Shown piece by piece: positions 1 through 7,784 of a stretch of 64,000 bases of DNA (its first letter is position 1; each line of letters begins with the position of its first letter). The DNA comes from a virus. Location: the IMG/VR virus record IMGVR_UViG_3300022602_000004, positions 1 to 64,000 of that record. The stretch is one strand, 5' to 3'. Under the pieces are notes generated by a model that made no database searches, was not told the origin of the DNA, and worked only from the letters and a program-made list of their open reading frames with translations. Both the position numbers and the translations under genes were made by a program.

Positions 1-1
1 C

Positions 2-226
2 TGTTTAATTGTCGAACAGGAACACAACGAGCTTATGGTAGAAGACCGAAGCAAGTACGAAGCACTAGCACACGCTGGTGGTGTTGAAGTGGGTAAAGAA
101 CTAAAGACACTAACAGATGAGGAAATAAGAGTTGTTTGGTATGGACACCCTGAGTTTAAGGATGGGTTAGGTGTTAACCCAATACCTTTTGCTAGAGCAA
201 TACTAAGAAAGGCACAAGAGAAATGA
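2..226 (+). CDS. hypothetical protein, 5'-truncated by window edge
   Basis: The reading frame is open from base 2, so the gene probably begins before the window; the first internal ATG is at 35 and would give 63 residues. The visible protein is hydrophilic and mixed-charge, with no motif I recognise. The stop codon overlaps the ATG of the next gene (ATGA), which suggests translational coupling. Real coding sequence is likely because of this packing, but the function is unknown. Confidence 0.55.
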   Translation, partial: CLIVEQEHNELMVEDRSKYEALAHAGGVEVGKELKTLTDEEIRVVWYGHPEFKDGLGVNPIPFARAILRKAQEK

Positions 227-339
227 TTGGATTACTAACCGCTTTCTTTTTATTTCATGGCGATGCCGAGTGGTACTGGTGGGCATTATGGTCTGTCTTG
301 GCGTTGGCGAATGTGGTGAACTTTGTCCGTAATCATTAA
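223..339 (+). CDS. small membrane protein (38 aa)
   Basis: The ATG at 223 overlaps the stop of the previous gene by 4 nt. The 38-residue product is almost entirely hydrophobic and aromatic, with a Trp-rich core (EWYWWALW) followed by a Leu/Val/Ala stretch, so it could form one or two short membrane segments. No family is recognised. A hairpin follows the stop directly, which fits the end of a transcript. It is short, so it could be spurious; the coupled start and the hydrophobic pattern argue for a real gene. Confidence 0.45.
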   Translation: MIGLLTAFFLFHGDAEWYWWALWSVLALANVVNFVRNH

Positions 340-344
340 CCCTT

Positions 345-379
345 AGGGAGTTAGGTTTATACTTGACTCCCTATTTTTG
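345..379 (+). terminator. hairpin terminator before the polymerase gene
   Basis: AGGGAGT (345-351) and ACTCCCT (366-372) form a perfect 7-bp stem around a 14-nt loop, followed by ATTTTTG. The loop is long for an intrinsic terminator, so efficiency is uncertain. The right arm overlaps the -35-like box of the next transcription unit. Confidence 0.45.
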
Positions 380-389
380 TAACTATACA
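363..389 (+). promoter_or_regulatory. candidate promoter abutting polymerase start
   Basis: TTGACT (363-368) lies 15 nt upstream of TATACA (384-389). Transcription would begin near 396, leaving only about 6 nt before the ATG at 402. The polymerase gene has no purine-rich ribosome site, which fits a nearly leaderless transcript. The short 15-nt spacer is a weakness. Confidence 0.4.
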
Positions 390-401
390 CCCTCTTATTT
401 A

Positions 402-2288
402 ATGAACATAATTACGCTGGACTTTGAAACTTATTACGCTCAAGACTATTCACTATCTAAGCTAACGACTGAGGAATACATCAGGGACAAACGATTTGAA
501 GTAATCGGTGTTGGTGTTAAGGTTGGCGATGGTGTGGCTGAATGGTTTTCTGGCTCACACCTCGAGGTTCAAAAATACCTATCCACGCTCCCGTGGAAAG
601 ATAGCGCATTACTTTGCCACAACACGATGTTCGATGGTGCAATCCTTGCTTGGCGCTTTGGCATAAAGCCAGCGTTATACCTAGATACCCTTTGCATGGG
701 TCGGGCTACCAATGGTGTCGATGTAGGTGGGTCATTGGCTTACCTCGCCGAGCGTTATAACTTGGGTAAAAAGGGAACTGAAGTCCTTGACGCAAAGGGC
801 AAGAATATAACTGGTTTCACAAATAGCGAGCTTGCCCAATACGGCGAATACTGTAAGAACGATGTAGAGCTAACTTTTAAGCTTTTCCAAGTATTGTCGA
901 GCGCGTTTCCACCGGATGAGCTTTCTTTAATTGACATGACCTTACGCATGTTTATTAACCCGATCTTAGAGGTTGATGATGCGTTGCTCAATGAAAGGCT
1001 GGAAGAATTAAAGCATGAGAAATTACAGTTATTAGGGACACTTAAAGTTACCTTGCAATGTGAAAGCGAAGAAGAAGTTCGTAAGAAATTAGCAAGCAAT
1101 AAACAATTTGCTGCGGTGTTGGAGAGCTTTGGTGTTGAAGTCCCAATGAAAGAAAGCAAGACCACTGGCAAACTGACCTTTGCGCTGGCAAAAAATGATA
1201 CGGGTTTTATGTCTTTACTTGAACACGAAGATCCAATAATTCAACAACTCGCTGCGGTGCGTTTGGGAACTAAGTCTACTATTGAGGAGAGTAGGATTGA
1301 ACGATTCATTGATGTTGGAAGTAGAAACAAAGGAAGATTACCAATACCGCTCAAATATTACGGGGCGCACACGGGTCGTTGGGCGGGGTCGGACAAGGTT
1401 AACTTCCAAAATTTGCCGTCCCGTGATGCAAAGAAAAAGGCTCTTAAGAAAGCGTTGGTTGCCCCCGAGGGCTACGCGATTATCAACTGCGACTCGTCTC
1501 AGATTGAGGCAAGAGTTCTTGCTTGGCTTTCGGGTCAGACCGACTTGGTTCAAGACTTCAAACTGGGAAATGATGTTTACTCCACATTTGCGTCGAAAAT
1601 ATATGAGAGACCTATCACTAAAGAAAACCCTATTGAAAGGTTCGTGGGTAAAACCTGCATTCTCGGTCTTGGATATGGTACTGGCGGATTAAAGTTACAA
1701 CACACGCTAAAGACTAGTCCGCCTGGGGCTGATTTGGAAATAGAAAAGTGTGAGCAAATAGTTAAACTATACAGAGATACCAACGACATGATTGTTAAGC
1801 TGTGGCGCGAAGGAGATAAAGCGTTAAAACAATTAGCCGATTGGCAACCCGAACAAAAACCTTTTTACTATGGTAAGCACAGATGCGTAAGGATTGTGCA
1901 AGAAGGTATTGAGCTACCTAACGGGTTATACATACGTTATCCTGAGTTACAGATCACTGATGAATCTAAAGGCGGATACCAATACAAATCACGAAAAGGC
2001 CCCGTGTCATTATGGGGCGGGTCAGTTGTGGAAAACGTAGTTCAAGCGTTGGCTAGGATTATTGTGGGTCAGCAGATGATTAAACTTACAGAGCGTTATA
2101 GACCAGTGCTAACTGTCCACGACGCTGCGGTGTGCGTAGTTCCCGAAGATGAGGTAGATGAGGCTTGTGCATGGATTGTCGAGGTCATGTCTACCCCACC
2201 AGACTGGGCTAAGGATTTACCCGTAGCTTGTGAAGCTCACTATGGACTTAATTACGGAGATATGGAAGAATGGAGAGCTAATGGGTAA
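402..2288 (+). CDS. DNA polymerase I, family A, with 3'-5' exonuclease domain
   Basis: This 628-residue enzyme should replicate the phage genome. The N-terminal third carries the DnaQ-type proofreading motifs: D7-F-E9 (Exo I), H73-N-x-x-F-D78 (Exo II) and the Y150-x-x-N-D154 region (Exo III). The polymerase half has motif A (D364-S-S-Q-I-E369), the O-helix motif B (R413, K417, Y425-G) and motif C (H573-D574). There is no 5'-3' exonuclease domain, as usual for phage PolA. The O-helix residue equivalent to E. coli Phe762 is Leu421. I chose ATG 402 because the product then begins just before the Exo I strand; a TTG at 363 is in frame but adds 13 residues of non-conserved type. The gene lacks a ribosome site. 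Its last bases overlap the next start codon. Confidence 0.97.
   Translation: MNIITLDFETYYAQDYSLSKLTTEEYIRDKRFEVIGVGVKVGDGVAEWFSGSHLEVQKYLSTLPWKDSALLCHNTMFDGAILAWRFGIKPALYLDTLCMGRATNGVDVGGSLAYLAERYNLGKKGTEVLDAKGKNITGFTNSELAQYGEYCKNDVELTFKLFQVLSSAFPPDELSLIDMTLRMFINPILEVDDALLNERLEELKHEKLQLLGTLKVTLQCESEEEVRKKLASNKQFAAVLESFGVEVPMKESKTTGKLTFALAKNDTGFMSLLEHEDPIIQQLAAVRLGTKSTIEESRIERFIDVGSRNKGRLPIPLKYYGAHTGRWAGSDKVNFQNLPSRDAKKKALKKALVAPEGYAIINCDSSQIEARVLAWLSGQTDLVQDFKLGNDVYSTFASKIYERPITKENPIERFVGKTCILGLGYGTGGLKLQHTLKTSPPGADLEIEKCEQIVKLYRDTNDMIVKLWREGDKALKQLADWQPEQKPFYYGKHRCVRIVQEGIELPNGLYIRYPELQITDESKGGYQYKSRKGPVSLWGGSVVENVVQALARIIVGQQMIKLTERYRPVLTVHDAAVCVVPEDEVDEACAWIVEVMSTPPDWAKDLPVACEAHYGLNYGDMEEWRANG
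581..598 (+). repeat. TTCCAY-N6-GTGGAA element, copy in polymerase gene
   Basis: ATCCAC-GCTCCC-GTGGAA. This is an isolated copy of the hairpin-forming element that recurs nine times between 55.9 and 63.3 kb. It sits inside the polymerase coding sequence (frame reads S-T-L-P-W-K). Its loop lacks the usual TA before GTGG, so it may be coincidental. Confidence 0.4.
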
Positions 2289-2766
2289 GCATAAAAAGCC
2301 TAAAAATGCTAGTAAAAAACAACAGAAATGGCAAGCGAAAACTTTGTCAGAAATGTTTGATAATATAAGACGCGGTCAAGAATATGTGACTGTCGTTATG
2401 CAAAGAGATAGTTGGGAAACATTACAATGGGCTATTGCAGTTGCCCTAAGAGAAGAAGACAAATTTATTGAGGAAAATCAAGTGCCTAAGAAAATTATAG
2501 CCCCTGCGGTTAAAGATAAAAAGACTGGTGTTATCATAGAAGCTCCTTCAAAGAAGTGGGCGCATGACCAGCTAGAAGCCAAAGAACATATCAAAGACAA
2601 GAACGCAAAGCGGGGCTTTGTTACTAATGAGGATAAGTTTGTTAAGCGTAAAGAAGCCGCGAAGATTGCTAAAAAAGCTGGTCAAATAAAAGACAAAGAT
2701 ATCAAGAAGTTACATTCAAGCGACCTGCGTAAGGCTGGCGGATTAGCCAAGAAAAAGATTAAATGA
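2281..2766 (+). CDS. hypothetical basic protein with phage GF(V/L)T...(F)V-R-EA motif
   Basis: The 161-residue product begins at ATG 2281, inside the last codons of the polymerase gene; an earlier in-frame start at 2230 would sit deep in that gene and is less likely. It is lysine-rich. The segment RGFVTNEDKFVKRKEAAKIA resembles a short motif (GF-T...-FV-R-EA-KIA) that I recall from many small phage proteins of unknown function. A lysine-rich N-terminus suggests nucleic acid contact. Its place between polymerase and an HTH protein suggests a role in replication or gene control. Confidence 0.8.
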   Translation: MGKHKKPKNASKKQQKWQAKTLSEMFDNIRRGQEYVTVVMQRDSWETLQWAIAVALREEDKFIEENQVPKKIIAPAVKDKKTGVIIEAPSKKWAHDQLEAKEHIKDKNAKRGFVTNEDKFVKRKEAAKIAKKAGQIKDKDIKKLHSSDLRKAGGLAKKKIK

Positions 2767-2951
2767 AAGAGCCAATTCCTTTTTATGGCTTTTTAGATTT
2801 AGAAGAGCCAGTAGTTAAAATGACTCAGGAAGAAGTAGCTATTGTATTGGGGGTGAGCCGACAGACAGTTAATAATATTGAGAAAAACGCGTTCAAGAAG
2901 ATTCGTAAAGAATTGTTTAAAAGAGGTATTGATAAGGAAGATATTCTATGA
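2763..2951 (+). CDS. sigma-70 region 4-like HTH protein (62 aa)
   Basis: Residues about 20-52 read as a helix-turn-helix of the sigma region 4 type: a T-Q-E-E-V-A first helix, the turn L-G-V-S, then R-Q-T-V-N-N-I-E-K and a basic helix ending K-K-I-R-K-E-L. This is the part of sigma factors that reads the -35 box. With no region 2 it cannot act as a full sigma; a role as a promoter-binding co-regulator is an inference. Start and stop overlap both neighbours (ATGA type). Confidence 0.8.
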   Translation: MKEPIPFYGFLDLEEPVVKMTQEEVAIVLGVSRQTVNNIEKNAFKKIRKELFKRGIDKEDIL

Positions 2952-3034
2952 TTGAGAAATTGCTAAAAGAAGAAATGAAAAAATATTACGAATGGCTTGA
3001 AAATTATTTAAAACAATGTAATATGTCAACATGA
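2948..3034 (+). CDS. small hypothetical protein (28 aa)
   Basis: ATG 2948 overlaps the stop of the HTH gene and its own stop (3032-3034) overlaps the ATG of the nuclease gene, the same coupling seen across this operon. The peptide is a single amphipathic charged helix (E-K-L-L-K-E-E-M-K-K-Y-Y). It may only serve to couple translation. Confidence 0.4.
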   Translation: MIEKLLKEEMKKYYEWLENYLKQCNMST

Positions 3035-3687
3035 ACTTTACTTGGTCGTTCTCCTCTCTAAAAGAATATGTTAATTGTCCTCGGCAATATCAGGAACTTA
3101 AGGTATTAAAGCGGTTTGAAAAGAAACAAACTGAGCAGATGCTATACGGGACTGTTGTCCATAAGGCATGCGAAGACTATGTTCGTGAGGGTAAACCCTT
3201 AGAGAAGAACTACCAAAGATTTAAACCCGTATTGGATGAATTAATTGCTATTAAAGGAACTAAATATCCTGAGCATGAAATGGCTTTGAAAGCAGATAAG
3301 TCGCCATGCGGGTTCACTGACAAAGATAGATGGGTTCGGGGTATCGTAGACTTGTTAATTGTAGACGGAGAGCAAGCGTATATTATTGACTACAAGACTG
3401 GTTCTAATCGTTATCCTGACCCCAAGCAGTTAAAGTTGATGGCATTGATGACTTTTGCCCACTTCCCCGAAGTGCAAAGAATTAAAGCTGGATTGTTATT
3501 TGTAATGCACGAAAGCTTTATGGATGAGGAATATTCTAGGCATCAGATTCCAAAGCTATGGAGTTACTTTAGTACAGACCTTGAAAGATTAAACATATCA
3601 TACGAAAATAATATATGGAATCCAAACCCTACTCCTTTGTGTGGCTGGTGTCCAGTTAAGAGTTGTGAGTTTCATAAGGAAAGATAA
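3031..3687 (+). CDS. RecB/Cas4/Exo5-like PD-(D/E)XK nuclease with Fe-S cysteines
   Basis: The 218-residue protein has the order of a RecB-family nuclease: F-S-S-L near the N-terminus, a G-x-x-x-H helix (G40, H44), G-I-V-D107, the D120-Y-K122 catalytic strand and Q133 beyond it. Four cysteines have the Cas4/AddB spacing: C16 at the start (NCPRQY) and C204-x2-C207-x4-C212 at the end, where they would form a 4Fe-4S staple. Known relatives degrade DNA ends or single strands. In this operon it probably processes DNA in phage recombination or breaks down host DNA. Family call is strong; substrate is not known. Confidence 0.9.
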   Translation: MNFTWSFSSLKEYVNCPRQYQELKVLKRFEKKQTEQMLYGTVVHKACEDYVREGKPLEKNYQRFKPVLDELIAIKGTKYPEHEMALKADKSPCGFTDKDRWVRGIVDLLIVDGEQAYIIDYKTGSNRYPDPKQLKLMALMTFAHFPEVQRIKAGLLFVMHESFMDEEYSRHQIPKLWSYFSTDLERLNISYENNIWNPNPTPLCGWCPVKSCEFHKER

Positions 3688-3833
3688 TGATTGAACCACT
3701 AGTAAAACCTACCCCTCTTGATAATGATGTCGCAGTTATGAAGATAGTTCAGTTGCTTGGGCAGTTAACCCCAAATGACATTAAGTATGTTCAACAAGTA
3801 GTATTGCAAGTTGCCAATGTGGTGGAAGCATAA
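3687..3833 (+). CDS. hypothetical protein (48 aa)
   Basis: Starts at an ATG overlapping the upstream stop (TAATG) and ends with TAATG into the next gene. The product is a short acidic-to-neutral helix-rich peptide (PLDNDVAVMKIVQLLGQL). No family recognised; the tight coupling at both ends supports it as coding. Confidence 0.6.
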   Translation: MIEPLVKPTPLDNDVAVMKIVQLLGQLTPNDIKYVQQVVLQVANVVEA

Positions 3834-4033
3834 TGGATATCCGAGTACAAATTGTTAAGGAAAACAAAGATGGTTCTGCCGACGCTGAAGTTAAGTTTGA
3901 TAAAGAAGGACTCGAAGTCCTTGTGCAGTGGGGGCTTGTTGCTATGCTTACCAAAGCAATTGATGCGTACAAGCCTAGACCCGAGGAAGCTAGCGCGCCT
4001 GTTATTAAACGGGCTAGAAAGAAAGTAAAATAA
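3833..4033 (+). CDS. hypothetical protein (66 aa)
   Basis: The product has a beta-strand-like N-terminal half (V-Q-I-V-K-E) and ends in a strongly basic tail (V-I-K-R-A-R-K-K-V-K), so nucleic acid contact is possible. It overlaps the previous gene by one base and is followed one base later by the HNH-like gene. Function unknown. Confidence 0.7.
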   Translation: MDIRVQIVKENKDGSADAEVKFDKEGLEVLVQWGLVAMLTKAIDAYKPRPEEASAPVIKRARKKVK

Positions 4034-4034
4034 T

Positions 4035-4379
4035 ATGCCATATGTTAATAAACCTAGACCATATAAAAAAGAATATCAACAAGAGAAAGCTCGAGGTGAA
4101 GAACCTCGCCGTGCAGAACGCCAACGCGCTCGCCGCGCTATTGATAAAAAGTTTGCAGACAAGAATAAAAACGGTAAAGCAGATATTCGTGAAGGCAAAG
4201 ATGTTGCGCACGTTAAGGCTTTGGATAAAGGTGGCTCAAATAGAGCTGGTGTATTTATTGAAACTGCGCATGGTAATCGTTCTTTCAAAAGGGATTCAAA
4301 AGGTAACTTGGTTTCTGAGAAATCTAAAGGCGAAAAAGGCGAAAAGAAATTAAGTAAGGTAGTAAAGCTTAAGAAGTAA
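4035..4379 (+). CDS. small HNH-like protein
   Basis: This 114-residue, very basic protein has the layout of small phage HNH-type proteins: a basic N-terminal helix rich in Arg (R-R-A-E-R-Q-R-A-R-R), the core D-V-A-H-V-K-A-L-D-K-G-G-S-N, and a distal N-R-S-F-K-R segment. In typical HNH nucleases this is D-H-x-x-P-L-x-x-G-G-x-x-x-x-x-N-L; here the central His and downstream Asn are kept but no zinc cysteines are present. It may be a nicking enzyme or only a DNA-binding relative. A structured non-coding stretch follows. Confidence 0.65.
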   Translation: MPYVNKPRPYKKEYQQEKARGEEPRRAERQRARRAIDKKFADKNKNGKADIREGKDVAHVKALDKGGSNRAGVFIETAHGNRSFKRDSKGNLVSEKSKGEKGEKKLSKVVKLKK

Positions 4380-4399
4380 AAGTTGTGTCGTTAGGCATG

Positions 4400-4540
4400 A
4401 GTAGACATTGAAGATTTTTATTGGTTTTTTTCTTCATAGGTAAAACAACCATGTCAGTTGGGCGGTGTTTTTGAAGTCTTTGTACTTCTCCTTGGCGCGT
4501 CAGGCTCAACCGACTAACCCCCGTAAGGGGTCGACGTTAT
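4400..4540 (+). promoter_or_regulatory. structured leader or small RNA upstream of helicase
   Basis: The 180-nt gap before the helicase gene contains four stems: TGAAGA (4409-4414) with TCTTCA (4431-4436); an outer arm GTCAGTTGGGC (4453-4463) with GCTCAACCGAC (4504-4514), pairing except one mismatch and one G-U; inside it GAAGT (4473-4477) with ACTTC (4484-4488); and CCCC-GTAA-GGGG (4519-4530) with a GNRA loop. No reading frame of note crosses it. The order outer stem, inner hairpin, then a hairpin 30 nt before the start resembles a cis-regulatory leader, but a small RNA or an RNA-processing site fits equally well. Confidence 0.45.
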
Positions 4541-4559
4541 ATATAGTTAAAGGATAGTT

Positions 4560-6128
4560 GTGGAAATTGTAGATCAGCAAGCAATTAAATTTAAAATAAA
4601 ATCTGACAGAGTACCCCTCGTTACTGACTACCTTGAAAGAAGTGAAGTCTTGGAGAATAACGGGGATGACGCTGAACTATTGGTTTATTGGGGCATTGAA
4701 GAAATGCAACATATGGTCAAAGTCTATGGCGATAAAGTTCCTTCACCGATACAAAAAGATTACGAGTGGCCCGGAATACATACACCTTTCAAACACCAAG
4801 AAGTTACAGCAGCGTTTCTATCATTACATCAACGCGCGTTCTGTTTTAACGAAGCGGGTACAGGTAAAACTTCTTCAGTTGTCTGGGCGGCTGACTACCT
4901 AATGCAACAGGGTTTAGTTAAAAGAGTTTTAGTTATCTGTCCGCTATCCATTATGTATTCAGCTTGGCAAGCTGATATCTTTAAAACATCCATGCACAGA
5001 AGTGTGGCGGTAGCGTATGGCGATGCAGAGAAACGCAAGAAAATTATTAACGGTGTTTATGAGTTTGTCATCATTAATTATGATGGTGTAGGCATCGTGC
5101 AAGAAGATATTAAAAATGCAGGGTTTGACCTGATAGTAATTGATGAAGCTAACGCTTATAAAACAGTTACGACTAAGCGTTGGAAGACGCTAGCAAAATT
5201 AATTACACCCTCAACAAGGCTTTGGATGCTTACTGGTACACCAGCTTCTCAGTCACCACTAGATGCGTATGGCTTGGCGCGTTTGGTCAGCCCAGGAAAT
5301 GTTCCTAAGTTCTATACAGCATGGCGAGATAAAGTCATGTATCAAGTATCTAGGTTTAAGTATATGCCTAAGCCAACGGCAAGAAATGATGTGCATAGAG
5401 CGTTACAACCAGCTATTAGGTTTGAGAAAGCACAATGTTTAGATTTACCTGATGTAACATATCAGACCCGTGTAGTCCCACTTACACCACAGGTCAACAA
5501 ATACTACCAAGCCATTAAGAATCAAATGCTTATTGAAGCGGCAGGTGAAAAGATTAGTGCAGTTAATGCGGCGTCTAAGTTAACTAAGTTGTTACAGATT
5601 TCGGGTGGTGCGGTTTATACCGATACCCATGAAGTCATAGAGTTTGATATTAGTCCCCGCCTTAATGCATTAATGGAAGTGATAGATGAGACGCTACACA
5701 AGGTTATTATTTTTGTTCCGTATCGTCACACTATACAGTTGGTTTCAAACCATTTAAAAGCTAACAATATCTCTAATGAAATTATTAGTGGAGACGTGTC
5801 AGCTAGAGAGCGGTCTGAAATTATTAGTAGGTTTCAAATGTCAGAATTTCCACGAGTTCTAATTATTCAACCACAAGCTGCATCGCATGGTGTGACTCTA
5901 ACCGCCGCTAATACTGTTGTTTTTTGGTCGCCGGTCATGAGTGTGGAAACATATCTGCAGTGCGTAGCTCGTATTGACCGCGTAGGTCAGGTTAACAAAA
6001 TGACTGTTGTACATTTGCAAGGCTCTGAAATAGAACGAAAAATGTATTCCATGTTGCAGAACAAAGTTGATAACCACGAGAAGCTAGTTGACCTGTACAA
6101 AGAGGAGTTAGGTATAGAAGATGAGTGA
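4560..6128 (+). CDS. SNF2-type DNA helicase/translocase
   Basis: The 522-residue protein is a superfamily 2 ATPase of the SNF2 type. Visible motifs are Walker A (A99-GTGKT-S105), the DE-box as DEAN (195-198), motif III L-T-G-T-P (224-228), and motif VI Q-C-V-A-R-I-D-R-V-G-Q (467-477) with its arginine fingers. Two RecA-like domains fill nearly the whole length, with about 75 extra residues in front. Start is GTG 4560, chosen because AAAGGA lies just upstream. Phage relatives act in replication fork remodelling or recombination; this one sits with polymerase and primase genes. The stop overlaps the next start. Confidence 0.93.
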   Translation: MEIVDQQAIKFKIKSDRVPLVTDYLERSEVLENNGDDAELLVYWGIEEMQHMVKVYGDKVPSPIQKDYEWPGIHTPFKHQEVTAAFLSLHQRAFCFNEAGTGKTSSVVWAADYLMQQGLVKRVLVICPLSIMYSAWQADIFKTSMHRSVAVAYGDAEKRKKIINGVYEFVIINYDGVGIVQEDIKNAGFDLIVIDEANAYKTVTTKRWKTLAKLITPSTRLWMLTGTPASQSPLDAYGLARLVSPGNVPKFYTAWRDKVMYQVSRFKYMPKPTARNDVHRALQPAIRFEKAQCLDLPDVTYQTRVVPLTPQVNKYYQAIKNQMLIEAAGEKISAVNAASKLTKLLQISGGAVYTDTHEVIEFDISPRLNALMEVIDETLHKVIIFVPYRHTIQLVSNHLKANNISNEIISGDVSARERSEIISRFQMSEFPRVLIIQPQAASHGVTLTAANTVVFWSPVMSVETYLQCVARIDRVGQVNKMTVVHLQGSEIERKMYSMLQNKVDNHEKLVDLYKEELGIEDE

Positions 6129-6531
6129 TACAACCTTAGATGAATTAGTAAAAATTTACTTGACAATTAGATCCGAACGTGAAAAAATGGAGTCCGATTG
6201 GAAAGAAAAAGATAAAGAATTACACAATGAACAAGCCCTCTTGGAACAACAAATGCTAGGTATCTGTAACGACACCAATGCAACAAGCATTAAGACCGAA
6301 GAAGGCACGATCATTAAGTCGTTGAAGGAAAGATTTACGTTGTCAGACAGAGGAGCGTTTGATGACTTTGTCCGTGAGCATGATGCCGTAGAGTTGTATG
6401 AGGCTCGTATTCATCAGGGCAATTTCAAAGAATTCATGGCTGAGCATGCAGACGAAGGTTTGCCGCCCGGTGTGAATGTTATGAGGGAGTTTACAATCGT
6501 TGTCCGTAAACCAACCTCTAAAGTTAATTAA
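6121..6531 (+). CDS. conserved phage hypothetical protein, coiled-coil N-terminus
   Basis: The 136-residue protein has a charged, probably coiled-coil N-terminal half (about residues 12-50, many E/K), then a more globular part with S-I-K-T-E-E-G-T-I-I and H-Q-G-N-F-K-E-F, and ends with I-V-V-R-K-P. I recall this arrangement (T-x-x-G-T-x-x-x-S-x-K, then E-R-R-I-H-Q-x-N) from many environmental phages, always without assigned function. It precedes the putative ssDNA-binding gene, so a replication accessory role is likely but unproven. Confidence 0.85.
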   Translation: MSDTTLDELVKIYLTIRSEREKMESDWKEKDKELHNEQALLEQQMLGICNDTNATSIKTEEGTIIKSLKERFTLSDRGAFDDFVREHDAVELYEARIHQGNFKEFMAEHADEGLPPGVNVMREFTIVVRKPTSKVN

Positions 6532-6549
6532 GTCAAAGGAGTAGTAAAC

Positions 6550-7395
6550 ATGAGTACACAGTTAGTTAATCTTAGTGAACTTGGCGCGCTGGCAAATGTA
6601 GGTGGATTGGATGAAGATACACTTGCCGTTGCTGGTGGTAATCGCCAAAGCAATAAACGTATTTCAATCAAAGGCGGAGTATTCCGCAAGTATGCAGGTG
6701 GCAAAGAAATCGGTGCAATCGAAGACCGTTACATGAATGTCATCATAGTAAAAATGGCACACAAAGCCTCACGTATGTTTTATGACAAAGGCTACAAAGA
6801 AGGTGAGAAGGTAAGCCCAGCTTGCTGGTCATCTGATTCTGAAAAGCCTGATGCGGACGTAAAAACTCCAGCATCATCTAGTTGTTTATCTTGTCCCAAT
6901 AGCGCTAAAGGTTCAGGCGATAATGGTTTAGGCACAAAATGCAAACTGTCGTGGCGCACCGCAGTCGTTTTACCGAACGATCCAGCAGGTGATGTTATGC
7001 AGTTAGTCCTACCAGCTACCTCAGCGTTTGGTAAAGAAGATAATGGTCGTTGGCCTTTCCGTCCTTACATCCAGCACTTAGCGTCACACAATGTGTCAGC
7101 CGGCCGGGTTGTAACTAAGATGGCTTTTGATACAAAATCTCCTACACCAAAAGTATTGTTTGCTCCGGTTGGTGCAGTACCAGATGGTGATTTGGAAATC
7201 ATTGCCCGTCAAGCCAAAAGCCCAGCGGCAGAAGCAGCTATCAAGCTGAATGTATTCCAAACCGACTCTACTGGTGATGCAGAAGTTGCCCAGCCAGAGG
7301 AAGTTGCAGAGCCAGTCAAGCGGGAGTCAAAAGCATCCGCCGGTGAGAAGGCATCCGACGTGTCGGATATAGTTAAAAAATGGTCTAAGAAGTAA
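6550..7395 (+). CDS. probable single-stranded DNA-binding protein
   Basis: The 281-residue protein has a likely OB-fold core (about residues 35-215) and a disordered, Glu/Pro/Ala-rich tail (about 225-281). Four cysteines C92, C112, C115 and C131 could hold zinc, as in T4 gp32-type proteins. I recall proteins of this type in phages next to helicase and primase genes, called putative ssDNA-binding proteins; the assignment is by type and context, not by a diagnostic motif. AAGGAG lies upstream of the ATG, which points to strong translation as expected for such a protein. Confidence 0.6.
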   Translation: MSTQLVNLSELGALANVGGLDEDTLAVAGGNRQSNKRISIKGGVFRKYAGGKEIGAIEDRYMNVIIVKMAHKASRMFYDKGYKEGEKVSPACWSSDSEKPDADVKTPASSSCLSCPNSAKGSGDNGLGTKCKLSWRTAVVLPNDPAGDVMQLVLPATSAFGKEDNGRWPFRPYIQHLASHNVSAGRVVTKMAFDTKSPTPKVLFAPVGAVPDGDLEIIARQAKSPAAEAAIKLNVFQTDSTGDAEVAQPEEVAEPVKRESKASAGEKASDVSDIVKKWSKK

Positions 7396-7404
7396 GGAAA
7401 CAGA

Positions 7405-7719
7405 ATGCCACGGACGTATAGCAAAGAATTTATTAATGAGTTGGGAACACTGCGACCCTTTGATACCACTGGGGTTCAGCTAGCGAAGGCTTGTATAAGA
7501 GCAAACCTGCCGGCAAAGTATGTAGCCGTTGCGCTAGAAGTTACTCGTATGACGATTCATAGCTGGTTCCGTGGCAAACCTATCCGCGACAAAAACCGCA
7601 AATTAGTTGCTACATTTACAGACTTAGTTGAAAAGGATTTGGATGACGGAATATTGCCAGCCAAGACAACCGCTAAAGCTAAGGCTTATATTGAGGAAAT
7701 GATAGGCGAAAAGATTTAA
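7405..7719 (+). CDS. HTH DNA-binding protein
   Basis: The 104-residue protein carries a helix-turn-helix in residues about 26-56: A-K-A-C-I-R-A-N-L-P-A-K-Y-V-A, then L-E-V-T-R-M-T-I-H-S-W-F-R-G, the pattern of a recognition helix that ends with Trp-Phe-Arg. Basic residues (R-D-K-N-R-K) follow. It is a small regulator or replication accessory protein. AAGGAA precedes its ATG. It is the last gene before tandem hairpins that end the operon. Confidence 0.8.
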   Translation: MPRTYSKEFINELGTLRPFDTTGVQLAKACIRANLPAKYVAVALEVTRMTIHSWFRGKPIRDKNRKLVATFTDLVEKDLDDGILPAKTTAKAKAYIEEMIGEKI

Positions 7720-7721
7720 CC

Positions 7722-7772
7722 CTAGGGGAAACCCTAGCCTTATAACCGAGCCGAGGATATCTCGGCTTTTTA
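7722..7772 (+). terminator. tandem hairpins with intrinsic terminator
   Basis: First hairpin: CTAGGG-GAAA-CCCTAG (7722-7737) with a stable GAAA loop. Second: GCCGAG (7750-7755), loop GATAT, CTCGGC (7761-7766), then TTTTTAG. The second is a standard rho-independent terminator. Together they separate the ssDNA-binding/HTH genes from the primase gene. Confidence 0.85.
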
Positions 7773-7784
7773 GACTCTGCGCAT

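Noticed and set aside
363-401. TTG start 13 codons upstream of the polymerase ATG
   Set aside because: It overlaps a hairpin and promoter box, has no ribosome site, and the extra residues do not belong to the exonuclease domain.
1282-1692. 136-codon frame on the plus strand inside the polymerase gene
   Set aside because: It lies wholly within the polymerase motifs A and B region, has Arg-rich composition of a frame shadow, and no start signal.
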